In this document: positions 56,449 through 64,000 of the stretch, piece after piece
Numbering within the stretch: position 1 is the stretch's first letter
Layout: every line of letters starts with the position of its first letter
Source: an uncultured Pelagibacteraceae bacterium
GTDB taxonomy: Bacteria > Pseudomonadota > Alphaproteobacteria > Pelagibacterales > Pelagibacteraceae
Length of the DNA: 64,000 bases
Direction: 5' to 3'
Assembly: GCA_902635685.1 (NCBI GenBank)
Contig: CACPOY010000001.1
Coordinates: 124,001 to 188,000, forward strand
The notes under the pieces: generated by a model
Seen by the model: the letters and a program-made list of their open reading frames with translations, nothing else
The model's database searches: none
What the model was told of the DNA's origin: nothing
Position numbers and translations under genes: made by a program

Positions 56449-57018
56449 TTAAGCTTCCAACTCTACATCCCAATATAAATAATCCATCCAGCTTTTATGT
56501 AAGTAATTTGGAGGAAAATTTTTTCCGTTACGATGTAAATCTTCTGTCGTAGGTCGGTAAGGATAGCTAGATAATTTCATTCCAGATTTTTTTAGTAATT
56601 TTCCACCTTTTTTTACATTGCATGCAGAACATGCTGTAACTACATTATCCCAATTAGTCTCTCCCCCTTTGGATCTAGGTAATAAATGGTCAAAGGTAAG
56701 TTCTTCTCCACTCCCACAATATTGACATGAAAATTTATCTCTAAGGAAAACGTTAAATCTTGTAAAACTTGGTTGTGTTTGTGGTACTATATAATCTTTC
56801 AATGCAATAACGCTAGGCAATTGCATATTAAATGATGGACTTCTAACTATTCTATCATAAGTGCTTACTATAATTACTCTATCTAAAAATACGGATTTAA
56901 CAGTATCCTGCCATGACCATAAAGATAAAGGATAATAGCTTAAAGGCCTATAATCAGCATTTAATACCAATGCTGGGCATTTTTCCAAAGAGACGTCCCT
57001 ATCAATAAAATTATTCAT
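56449..57018 (-). CDS. HNH endonuclease-domain protein
   Basis: A 189-residue protein with a zinc-linked HNH domain at about 90-135. Two cysteine pairs are in CQYCG and CSACN, and the catalytic region is LTFDHLLPRSKGGETNWDNVV. The N-terminal half (LVLNADYRPLSYYPLSLWSWQDTVKSVF) is the conserved region of a widespread single-copy alphaproteobacterial HNH family. Its target is unknown; it does not sit in a restriction or mobile context. Confidence 0.88.
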   Translation of the reverse strand: MNNFIDRDVSLEKCPALVLNADYRPLSYYPLSLWSWQDTVKSVFLDRVIIVSTYDRIVRSPSFNMQLPSVIALKDYIVPQTQPSFTRFNVFLRDKFSCQYCGSGEELTFDHLLPRSKGGETNWDNVVTACSACNVKKGGKLLKKSGMKLSSYPYRPTTEDLHRNGKNFPPNYLHKSWMDYLYWDVELEA

Positions 57019-57055
57019 TAAGAAAACATAACTTATTAAAAAAATATTTCAATCT

Positions 57056-57715
57056 TTAGACAAGATTAAATTTTTTGAGAATATAATTTAATGCTATACT
57101 TGATGCCTGAACAGGAATATGATGGTCGCAGCCTTTAATTAAATGAGTTTCAATTTGAATGTTATTCCTTATAAAAAAATCTTTTGCTTCTAGCAAAAAG
57201 TTGGCTGGAACTACTTGATCTAAATCACCATGGATCAATAATGTATTTGTAGAGGTCTTTTTTCTGTTTTTTAAATTTTCTTGATTTATAATTTTTCCTG
57301 AAAAACCAATAATGCTATTGTATTCTTTTTCAGAGGTTAAGCCTAGATTAATAGCCATCATACAACCTTGGCTAAATCCTGATAAACAAATTTTATTATT
57401 TTCTAAATCAAATTCCTCTTTTATTTCAACTATAAATTTATTTAATATTTTTTCGGCTTTTATGGACTCATCTAAAATATAACTTGAATCATTTTTTGTT
57501 AAATCAAACCACTGGAAACCTGATGGGTTAATTGGACATGTCTCATGACCGTCTGGACAAATAAATATAGTATTCGGCAAATGTCTTTTCCAATTTAATG
57601 AAAGCATGCTTATATCTTTTCCATCTCCACCATAACCGTGTAGTAAAATTATAGCATTTTTAATTTCCAAATTATTTTCTGGTTTAATAATTGTTGAATT
57701 AAGGCAAAATGTCAT
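57056..57715 (-). CDS. Phospholipase/carboxylesterase-family serine hydrolase
   Basis: A 219-residue alpha/beta hydrolase of the acyl-protein thioesterase / carboxylesterase group. The oxyanion element is LLHGYGGDGKD, the nucleophile Ser115 is in LSGFSQGCMM, the acid is in IHGDLDQVVP, and the His is in KGCDHHIP. No signal peptide is present, so it is cytoplasmic. It hydrolyses esters or thioesters of unknown nature. It is divergent from the HIG1-like gene. Confidence 0.88.
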   Translation of the reverse strand: MTFCLNSTIIKPENNLEIKNAIILLHGYGGDGKDISMLSLNWKRHLPNTIFICPDGHETCPINPSGFQWFDLTKNDSSYILDESIKAEKILNKFIVEIKEEFDLENNKICLSGFSQGCMMAINLGLTSEKEYNSIIGFSGKIINQENLKNRKKTSTNTLLIHGDLDQVVPANFLLEAKDFFIRNNIQIETHLIKGCDHHIPVQASSIALNYILKKFNLV

Positions 57716-57768
57716 ATCATATAATTTATGTTTTTTTATTTTAAAAACAGATTACAATCTTTTAATAT

Positions 57769-57972
57769 ATGATTTCTGGAGTATTAGTAAAAGTAATATC
57801 ATTAACTTTGTTAATGGCAGTTGGAATAGTCCTAATCCTTGGAATTGGTACTTTATTTAAAGGAGGCAAAACAAGCAAAAAATATTCCAACAAATTAATG
57901 CAGTTAAGGGTATTGTTGCAATTTATTGCTGTTATAGCATTGGTGGTTTTTGCTTACTTTTTTAAAAATTAA
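57769..57972 (+). CDS. HIG1-domain small membrane protein
   Basis: A 67-residue protein with two membrane helices (about 3-27 and 46-65) joined by a basic loop, FKGGKTSKKYSNKLMQLRVLLQ. The NKLMQLRVLLQ segment matches the HIG1 (hypoxia-induced gene 1) signature known from alphaproteobacteria and mitochondrial Rcf1, which associates with cytochrome c oxidase. A role in respiratory complex assembly is possible. Its stop overlaps the convergent tlpA-like stop in TTAA. Confidence 0.8.
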   Translation: MISGVLVKVISLTLLMAVGIVLILGIGTLFKGGKTSKKYSNKLMQLRVLLQFIAVIALVVFAYFFKN

Positions 57973-58478
57973 TTAAAATTACTCAACCATCTTATAAATT
58001 CTTCATTTTCAAAATTTATTGATCCGACAATTCTTGCAAACTCAAGTCCATCTTTATTTAATAAAATTGTGGTAGGTATACCCCTTAAACCAAATTTTTT
58101 GGCCAGAATTATTTGTGAGTCAAAATATGTATCTAAATTTTTAATTTTAAGGTCATTAAAAAAATTTATGGCTTTTTCTTCACTCTCTTGACCTACATTT
58201 ATAGGAAATATCTTTAAATTATCTAAATTGGCTTTTTTATCTAATAAATCTAGAGAGGGCATTTCTTCTTTACAAGGAGCGCACCAAGTTGCCCAAAAAT
58301 TCAGCAAGATTAATTTTCCTTTAAAATCCTCTAAGTTTATCTGTTCCTTTTTAGAGTTTAAGAATGTTAAATCATCATATTTCTTTAATTCTTTGTTGAT
58401 AACGAGATTTTTTATATTAGTTATCTCGTTTGCAACCGAATTAGAAACTAAAATAATAAATATTATTAAAATTCTCAT
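57969..58478 (-). CDS. TlpA/ResA-like thiol-disulfide protein
   Basis: A 169-residue periplasmic thioredoxin-fold protein with a short N-terminal signal (MRILIIFIILVSNSVA). The active site is WATWCAPCKEE (Cys66, Cys69), followed by the cis-proline region RGIPTTILL. TlpA-like proteins reduce periplasmic thiols, for example in cytochrome maturation. It is divergent from argH with 24 bases between starts; TlpA beside argH and lysA is a recurrent alphaproteobacterial arrangement. Confidence 0.9.
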   Translation of the reverse strand: MRILIIFIILVSNSVANEITNIKNLVINKELKKYDDLTFLNSKKEQINLEDFKGKLILLNFWATWCAPCKEEMPSLDLLDKKANLDNLKIFPINVGQESEEKAINFFNDLKIKNLDTYFDSQIILAKKFGLRGIPTTILLNKDGLEFARIVGSINFENEEFIRWLSNFN

Positions 58479-58502
58479 GCTAAAAAGGTATAATTAATTA
58501 TC

Positions 58503-59894
58503 ATGACAAAAAATAAAAACAACCAGGCAATATGGGGCGCTAGAATCAAGGCAAACACATCATCAATTTATCAAAAAGCTGGTAGCTCTATAAATGTAGA
58601 TAAAAGACTTTACAAAGAGGATATAGCTGCATCTATAGCACACGTAGAAATGTTATTCAGGCAGAAGATAATTTCTTTTAAAATTAAGAATAAAATTGTT
58701 TATGGCCTTAATAAGATTGAAAAGGAAATTTCCAAAAAAAAATTTCAATTTAATGAGAAGTACGAGGATATTCATTTAAATATTGAAAAAAGACTTTTTC
58801 AAATTATTGGGGATGAGGCAGGCTATCTTCATATTGCGAGATCAAGAAATGATCAGGTAATTACAGATTTTAAAATTTGGATCAGATCTGCTTCAAAAAA
58901 AATTATAATTAGAATAAATAACATAATTAAAAGTTCATTAAAGTTAGCTGAAAAAAATATAGATACTATTATGCCTGGTTTCACCCATCTCAGAAATGCT
59001 CAGGCAATTTCATTTGCACATTACATAATGGCTTATATTGAAATGTTTGAGAGAGATAAAAAAAGATTTTCTAATAATTTGGAGAATTTGAGTGAAAATC
59101 CTTTAGGTGCTGCTGCACTCACTGGAACATCCTTTAATATCGACAGAGATTACACCTCAAAAAAATTAGGCTTTAAGAGACCAACAAAGAACTCAATCGA
59201 CACAGTTTCTGATAGAGATTTTGTTTTAGATTTTTTATTTAGTGTATCTATCTGCTCTATGCATATTTCTAGAATAGCCGAGGAGCTCATTATATGGAAC
59301 TCAGACGGCTTCAAACTAATAAATTTATCGGATAAAGTAGTTACGGGCTCATCAATAATGCCTCAAAAGAAAAATCCAGATCTTTTAGAATTCATAAGAG
59401 GAAAATCAGGGATTTCTTATGGAAATCTCTTTGCCATGCTTACAATTTTGAAAGGTTTACCATTGTCATATTTTAAAGATCTTCAGGATGATAAAGTAAT
59501 AATTTTTAAATCTTTTGATACATTATCAGATTGTTTGAAAATATTTGATGAAATTCTCAAGAACTTAAGTCCCAATAAAAAGAGAATGTTGGAACTTGCT
59601 AGCCATGGCTATATTACTGCTACAGATTTAGCTGATTATCTCGTTATAAATCATTCAATCCCTTTTAGAAAAGCTTATCAGAAAACTGCAAAAATAGTTA
59701 ATTTAGCTGAAAAGAAAAAGAAAAGACTTGATGAATTAACTTTAGAGGAATTAAAAATAGTTGAACCAAAACTATCAAAAGATGTTTTAAAGGTATTTGA
59801 TTTGAAGAATTCTATAAAATCAAAAAAATCTTATGGTGGAACGTCTTTTGTAAATATAAAAAAAATGATAATGAACTATAAAAAACAAAAATGA
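58503..59894 (+). CDS. argH: Argininosuccinate lyase
   Basis: Last enzyme of arginine synthesis, splitting argininosuccinate to arginine and fumarate. The 463-residue protein has the superfamily signature GSSIMPQKKNPDLLE, HIARSRNDQV and GFTHLRNAQAISFAHY. The start is ATG 58503. The last bases overlap the following lipoprotein gene as ATGA. argB is at the other end of the window. Confidence 0.97.
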   Translation: MTKNKNNQAIWGARIKANTSSIYQKAGSSINVDKRLYKEDIAASIAHVEMLFRQKIISFKIKNKIVYGLNKIEKEISKKKFQFNEKYEDIHLNIEKRLFQIIGDEAGYLHIARSRNDQVITDFKIWIRSASKKIIIRINNIIKSSLKLAEKNIDTIMPGFTHLRNAQAISFAHYIMAYIEMFERDKKRFSNNLENLSENPLGAAALTGTSFNIDRDYTSKKLGFKRPTKNSIDTVSDRDFVLDFLFSVSICSMHISRIAEELIIWNSDGFKLINLSDKVVTGSSIMPQKKNPDLLEFIRGKSGISYGNLFAMLTILKGLPLSYFKDLQDDKVIIFKSFDTLSDCLKIFDEILKNLSPNKKRMLELASHGYITATDLADYLVINHSIPFRKAYQKTAKIVNLAEKKKKRLDELTLEELKIVEPKLSKDVLKVFDLKNSIKSKKSYGGTSFVNIKKMIMNYKKQK

Positions 59895-60022
59895 AAAAAA
59901 AATTATTTCTAAGTTTAATATTTATAACCTTTTTAATATCGTGTGGGAAAAAAGGTGATCCAGAATATGAAGGACGCTTAGATGGAACAATAATTCAAAA
60001 TAAAATTGTCAAAATATCCTAA
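59891..60022 (+). CDS. LptM-like small lipoprotein
   Basis: A 43-residue lipoprotein too short for the ORF track. It starts MKKKLFLSLIFITFLIS and continues CGKKGDPEY, giving a signal peptide with lipobox LISC and lipidated Cys18. The CGKKG-P start is the hallmark of LptM (YifL), which assists maturation of the LPS translocon LptDE in E. coli, where the gene also neighbours lysine genes. It overlaps argH by four bases and lysA by one (TAATG), so it is clearly part of the operon. Confidence 0.83.
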   Translation: MKKKLFLSLIFITFLISCGKKGDPEYEGRLDGTIIQNKIVKIS

Positions 60023-61236
60023 TGAAATACTTGAAAAAAAAACTTACTATTGAAAATGTGAAAGTTGATTATATAGCTAAGAAATATGGAACACCCACAT
60101 ATTGTTATTCTTACTCAGAATTAAAGAAAAATATCAATAATTTCAAAAATAGTTTTAGATCTTTTTCTCCATTAATATGCTTTGCAGTTAAATCTAATAC
60201 TAATGTTAATTTAATTAAAGAAATTAAAAAATTTGGTCTTGGCGCTGATGTGGTATCAGTGGGAGAATTAATGATGGCTATTAAAGCTGGAATTAGCCCA
60301 AAAAAAATAGTCTTTTCTGGAGTTGGCAAAACTTTTGATGAAATTAAATATGCTGTTAATAAAAATATATTTTTGATTAATGCTGAATCAGAAAGTGAAA
60401 TTAAGCAAATTGAAAAAATTGCAAAATCAAAAAAAAAGAAAATACAAATTGGTATTAGACTAAATCCTAATACGGATGCAAAAACTTTAAGTCAAATCTC
60501 TACTGGCAAAAAGGAAAATAAATTTGGAGTTAATAGTAAAACTTTTATTAAACTTATAAATAATTATAAAAATTCAAAAAATATTGAAATAAAATGTTTA
60601 AGTGTTCATATTGGAAGTCAAATTCTTGATCACAAACCTTATGAAAAAATGCTTAAATCTATTACAAAAATACTTGAAATAACTAAATATAAATTTGAGT
60701 TTATCGATCTTGGTGGTGGTATGGGAATTTCCTATGATAATAAACAAAATAGTCTAGATTATAAAAAGTATTACTTAGTAATTAAAAAATTTTTAAATAA
60801 ATACAAGTCCAAAATTATATTTGAACCTGGCAGGTCTATCATAGGAAATACTGGTACTTTAATTAGTAAAATAATTTATATTAAAAAAAGTGGAAAAAAA
60901 AACTTCATTATTTTAGATGCTGCAATGAATGATTTAATGAGGCCAGCTTTATATGGGGCAACTCATAGGATAATGCCCTCATTAAAGAAAAATAAAATAT
61001 ATAATGAAAATCACGAATTCGTTGGGCCAATCTGTGAGAGCACAGATAGTTTTTTGAATTTAAAAAAATTTCAAGAATTAAGAGAAAATGAAATTATTGT
61101 TATATGCGATGTGGGTGCATACGGTATGTCTCTAAGCTCAAATTATAACTTGAGGCCGAAACCAATCGAATTACTTATAAAGGGATCTAAAATAAAGATT
61201 ATTAAAAAAAGACAAAGGCATAAAGATTTTATCTAG
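60022..61236 (+). CDS. lysA: Diaminopimelate decarboxylase
   Basis: PLP enzyme that turns meso-diaminopimelate into lysine. The 404-residue fold-III protein has the PLP lysine in CFAVKSNTN (Lys57), SVHIGSQI, the phosphate-binding LGGGMGISY, EPGRSIIGN, and the active Cys region GPICESTDSF. It works downstream of dapD and dapE, which are about 55 kb away in this window. plsC follows after ten bases. Confidence 0.97.
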   Translation: MKYLKKKLTIENVKVDYIAKKYGTPTYCYSYSELKKNINNFKNSFRSFSPLICFAVKSNTNVNLIKEIKKFGLGADVVSVGELMMAIKAGISPKKIVFSGVGKTFDEIKYAVNKNIFLINAESESEIKQIEKIAKSKKKKIQIGIRLNPNTDAKTLSQISTGKKENKFGVNSKTFIKLINNYKNSKNIEIKCLSVHIGSQILDHKPYEKMLKSITKILEITKYKFEFIDLGGGMGISYDNKQNSLDYKKYYLVIKKFLNKYKSKIIFEPGRSIIGNTGTLISKIIYIKKSGKKNFIILDAAMNDLMRPALYGATHRIMPSLKKNKIYNENHEFVGPICESTDSFLNLKKFQELRENEIIVICDVGAYGMSLSSNYNLRPKPIELLIKGSKIKIIKKRQRHKDFI

Positions 61237-61246
61237 CTTTTGAAAG

Positions 61247-61948
61247 ATGATTAGAAACTTTTTATTTTCAACTTTCTTTTTTAGTGGAATATTAATAATT
61301 TCATTAATCTTTTTACCATCTTTTTTTTTTCCTCAAAAAATAGCTTTATTTGGTGGTAAAATAATGGGTTACTGGACAGGTATTTGTTTAAGATTTTTTT
61401 TGAGTACAAAAATTGAGATAAAGGGTAAAGAAAATATTATTAAGAATGAAAAGTTTTTTATAGCTGCATCTCACCAGTCTATGTTTGAAACTTTCTACTT
61501 ACAGACTATATTTAACTCTCCAATTTTTATTCTCAAAAAAGAACTGACTTATATTCCTATTTTTGGTTGGTATTTGAAAAAAATTGGATCTGTTTCAATT
61601 AAAAGAAACAAGGTTTCTAAAGATAATTTAAATTTTTTTGGTAATATTTCTGAAAAATTAATGAATACCAAGAGACCTTTAATAATTTTTCCGCAAGGAA
61701 CAAGGGTTTTACCACATGAACGTCCTCCTTTTAAGAAAGGTGTATCTAGGATTTATGAGGAATTAAAAATTATATGCCAGCCAGTTGCAATTAATTCAGG
61801 ATATGTTTGGCCAAAGAGAGGAATTAAAAATAATAAAAGAACAATAATAATTTCAATTTTAAAACCCATACACCCCGGTATATCTAAAGATGAGTTTCTA
61901 AAAAATCTTGAAAACTGCATTTATTCTGAGCTCGATTTACTATGTTAG
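61247..61948 (+). CDS. plsC: 1-acyl-sn-glycerol-3-phosphate acyltransferase
   Basis: A 233-residue membrane acyltransferase that makes phosphatidic acid. An N-terminal membrane segment (about 5-30) precedes the catalytic block: AASHQSMFETFYL with His76 and an acidic residue five along (HX4E rather than the usual HX4D), then IFPQGTRVLP corresponding to FPEGTR. The stop overlaps the convergent dnaN stop in TTAG. Confidence 0.88.
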   Translation: MIRNFLFSTFFFSGILIISLIFLPSFFFPQKIALFGGKIMGYWTGICLRFFLSTKIEIKGKENIIKNEKFFIAASHQSMFETFYLQTIFNSPIFILKKELTYIPIFGWYLKKIGSVSIKRNKVSKDNLNFFGNISEKLMNTKRPLIIFPQGTRVLPHERPPFKKGVSRIYEELKIICQPVAINSGYVWPKRGIKNNKRTIIISILKPIHPGISKDEFLKNLENCIYSELDLLC

Positions 61949-63057
61949 CCCTTCATTGGCATAACGACAAATATACTATTAAAATCTCCAGGATCTTTAA
62001 TCAACGCAGGCGAGCCACTATCATTAAGATATATTTCAACTTTTTCTCCATCTAATTGTGATGCAATGTCAATCAAGTATCTCGAATTAAAACTTATTTC
62101 TAAATCATGATCAAATTTTACCGATAACGTTTCTTTCCCATCTCCACTATTTGTATTATTTACTGATAAGTTTAAAATATCTTTTTCTAAACTAAATTTT
62201 ACTCCATCTTTTTTGTCTAGTGAAACCGAGGCTACTCTATCAACTGAATTTAAAAAAAGTTTTAAATCTATCTCTAACTTTTTTTGATTATTTTTTGGTA
62301 TGACCTGTATATAATTAGGAAATTTTCCATCAATTAACTTTGATATTAAAATACTATTATTTAATTCAAATTTAATTTTTGATTTAATATTAGAAATTTT
62401 TACATCACCATCATAATTATCTAATAAAGAGCATAATTGAAAAATAGTTTTTTTTGGTAATATTATAGGTTCGAAAGTTATATCTTCATCTAATCTTATT
62501 TTAGATATTGACATCCTATGACTATCAGTTGCTGCAGCTGTTAAATAATTTTTATCTTCAAATTCTGTTTTATGGATATAAATGCCACTTAAGTAGTGTC
62601 TTGTTTCATCATTCGAAATAGAAAATTTACATTTATTCAAAAGTTTAAGAAGTTGTTTAGATTTGATAACAAAAACATCTTGATTAAAATCCTCTCCAGT
62701 TACCGGAAATTCTGAAGCACTCATACAATTAAGATTAAAATTAGATTTTTCTGATTGCAAATTTAATTTACTCTTTTCATTAAGCGTTAGATTAATTTTT
62801 TTTCCAGAAGAAAGTTTTCTTATAATATCATACAATGTAGATGAGGTTGTTGTGGTTGTTCCTTCCTCTAAAACTTCAACATTTTTTATATGATGAATAA
62901 ATATCAAATCTAAATCAGTAGCTGTCAATGTGAGATTTGAACTTTGAGCATTCAAGAGTATGTTTGACAAAATTGGAAGTGTACTTCTTTTTTCTATTAC
63001 CCCTTGACAATAATTTAAAGCTTGCTGAAAATCTTGTTGGTTTACATTAAATTTCAT
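61945..63057 (-). CDS. dnaN: DNA polymerase III sliding clamp, beta subunit
   Basis: Ring-shaped processivity clamp, 370 residues, made of three similar domains. N-terminal NQQDFQQALNYCQGVIEKRSTLPILSNILL and C-terminal FVVMPMKG are typical. It follows dnaA, overlapping its end by 11 bases, in the conserved dnaA-dnaN order. recF is not adjacent: plsC lies convergently at its end. Confidence 0.97.
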   Translation of the reverse strand: MKFNVNQQDFQQALNYCQGVIEKRSTLPILSNILLNAQSSNLTLTATDLDLIFIHHIKNVEVLEEGTTTTTSSTLYDIIRKLSSGKKINLTLNEKSKLNLQSEKSNFNLNCMSASEFPVTGEDFNQDVFVIKSKQLLKLLNKCKFSISNDETRHYLSGIYIHKTEFEDKNYLTAAATDSHRMSISKIRLDEDITFEPIILPKKTIFQLCSLLDNYDGDVKISNIKSKIKFELNNSILISKLIDGKFPNYIQVIPKNNQKKLEIDLKLFLNSVDRVASVSLDKKDGVKFSLEKDILNLSVNNTNSGDGKETLSVKFDHDLEISFNSRYLIDIASQLDGEKVEIYLNDSGSPALIKDPGDFNSIFVVMPMKG

Positions 63058-64000
63058 CTTCTGTGTTGTTGTATAATATTTGATTTTTTAATTTATTTAT
63101 ATTCTCTACCATCGATGGGTCTTTTTCCTTAAGCTTTTCAATGGTCTTAACTGAGTGAATTATCGTTGTATGATCTCTATTGGAGAATTCTCTCCCAATC
63201 TCAGGAAGGGATTTTGAAGTCAAAATTTTTGCTAAGTAAATTCCTATTTGTCTAGGTCTTACTAAATATCTAGATCTTCTGGATGATAACATTTCGTTCT
63301 TACTAATTTTAAAAAATTTGCAAACCAACGTCTGTATAAGATCTATTGTAACTTTGTTTTCGTTAAGATTTAACAAGTCTTTTAAAACAACTTTAGCCTC
63401 AGAAAGATTTGGAGATTTAGTATATATCCTTGAAAAAGAGAAAATTCTATTTATTGCTCCTACTAGTTCTCTTATGCTAGCTGTGATTTCTTTACTAATA
63501 AAATCCTCAATTTCACTAGAAATTTTTACCTCATCTGAATATAAATTATTAAACTCCTCAATTTTTTTTGAAATAATTTTTTTTCTAAGCTCATAATCAG
63601 GTTTTTGTATATCAACAACTAAACCTCCAGAAAACCTAGATTTAATTCTTTCTTGAATTCTTGATAACCTGTTTGGCGGCCTATCTGCAGAGACAATGAT
63701 TTTTGATCCCTTTTCTTTTAAAGCATTAAATGTGTGAAAAAACTCCTCTTGCATTGCTTCTTTACCATTCATAAACTGAATATCATCAATCAACAGGACA
63801 TTGGTATTTCTAAAATATTCCTTAAATTTTACCATATCATTAGATTTTATTGATTTAACAAATTGATACATAAACCTCTCTGCTGAAATGAACATTACTG
63901 TGTTATTCTTTTTTAATTCAAAACCAATAGAGTTTAAAAGATGCGTTTTACCCATCCCAACACCTCCATAGATATAAAGTGGATTGTAGTTTGAGACATT
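63047..64000 (-). CDS. dnaA: Chromosomal replication initiator DnaA (partial, 5' end outside)
   Basis: The initiator ATPase that melts the origin. The reading frame stays open to the window edge, so the N-terminal domains I and II are missing. Translation of the edge bases gives NYNPLYIYGGVGMGKTHLLN, including Walker A, so the ATG at 63955 in the track is internal. Walker B is VLLIDDIQF. Domain IV ends with LPEIGREFSNRDHTTIIHSVKTIEK, the DnaA-box-binding signature. Confidence 0.97.
   Translation of the reverse strand, partial: NVSNYNPLYIYGGVGMGKTHLLNSIGFELKKNNTVMFISAERFMYQFVKSIKSNDMVKFKEYFRNTNVLLIDDIQFMNGKEAMQEEFFHTFNALKEKGSKIIVSADRPPNRLSRIQERIKSRFSGGLVVDIQKPDYELRKKIISKKIEEFNNLYSDEVKISSEIEDFISKEITASIRELVGAINRIFSFSRIYTKSPNLSEAKVVLKDLLNLNENKVTIDLIQTLVCKFFKISKNEMLSSRRSRYLVRPRQIGIYLAKILTSKSLPEIGREFSNRDHTTIIHSVKTIEKLKEKDPSMVENINKLKNQILYNNTEDEI

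Overview
The window is AT-rich, tightly packed chromosomal DNA. Gene content, gene order and very short intergenic gaps fit a streamlined alphaproteobacterium of the SAR11 clade (Pelagibacterales, Candidatus Pelagibacter-like). Supporting clues are an alphaproteobacterial DnaJ-like/CobS/CobT block beside BolA, the def-fmt-truA operon, the TlpA-argH-LptM-lysA block, a RegB-type redox kinase, a Coq7-type ubiquinone hydroxylase and many genes that overlap by 1 to 20 bases. This assignment is inference from pattern; no database search was run. No rRNA, CRISPR array, insertion sequence, integrase or phage module was seen.

Layout. 1-7.3 kb (+): the end of rpmH, then rnpA, yidD, yidC, followed by argB, a HAD phosphatase, dapD, dapE, a histone-deacetylase-like enzyme and a SET-domain protein. 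7.3-11.5 kb (-): def-fmt-truA behind two unrecognised envelope genes. 11.5-16.7 kb: aroK-aroB, bolA, a DnaJ-like protein, cobS, cobT. 16.7-20.2 kb (-): regB, gyrB, tRNA-Ser(GGA). 20.3-23.9 kb: a small surface-glycan island. 23.9-33.5 kb (-): a translation operon running thrS-infC-rpmI-rplT-pheS-pheT-lepA, with a glycosyltransferase upstream and the glycan genes downstream. 33.6-34.3 kb: a frameshifted alpha/beta hydrolase. 34.3-40.2 kb (-): gltB-gltD. 40.4-48.5 kb: uppP, a DMT transporter, aceF, an aceE carrying an extra N-terminal lipoyl domain, a thiolase, tRNA-Arg(ACG) and a hotdog thioesterase. 48.6-52.7 kb (+): SUV3-like helicase, TerB-like protein, 7Fe ferredoxin and a CarD protein with a long lysine-rich head. 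52.7-53.0 kb (-): a tiny gene absent from the ORF track, coding for a 25-residue polybasic peptide with its own promoter, leader hairpin, ribosome binding site and terminator. 53.0-64.0 kb: acyl-CoA synthetase behind tRNA-Leu(CAA), DedA/dsbB/coq7, HNH protein, esterase, HIG1-like protein, TlpA-like thioredoxin, argH-lptM-like-lysA, plsC, dnaN and a partial dnaA.

Most genes are core metabolism (lysine, arginine, aromatic and glutamate synthesis; pyruvate oxidation; ubiquinone; translation; replication). The least explained parts are the 25-residue polybasic gene, the lysine-rich CarD extension beside it, the lipoyl-AceE fusion, CobS/CobT with no cobalt chelatase subunit in view, the SET/HDAC pair, and an acyl-CoA synthetase gene that begins four bases after a tRNA 3' end.
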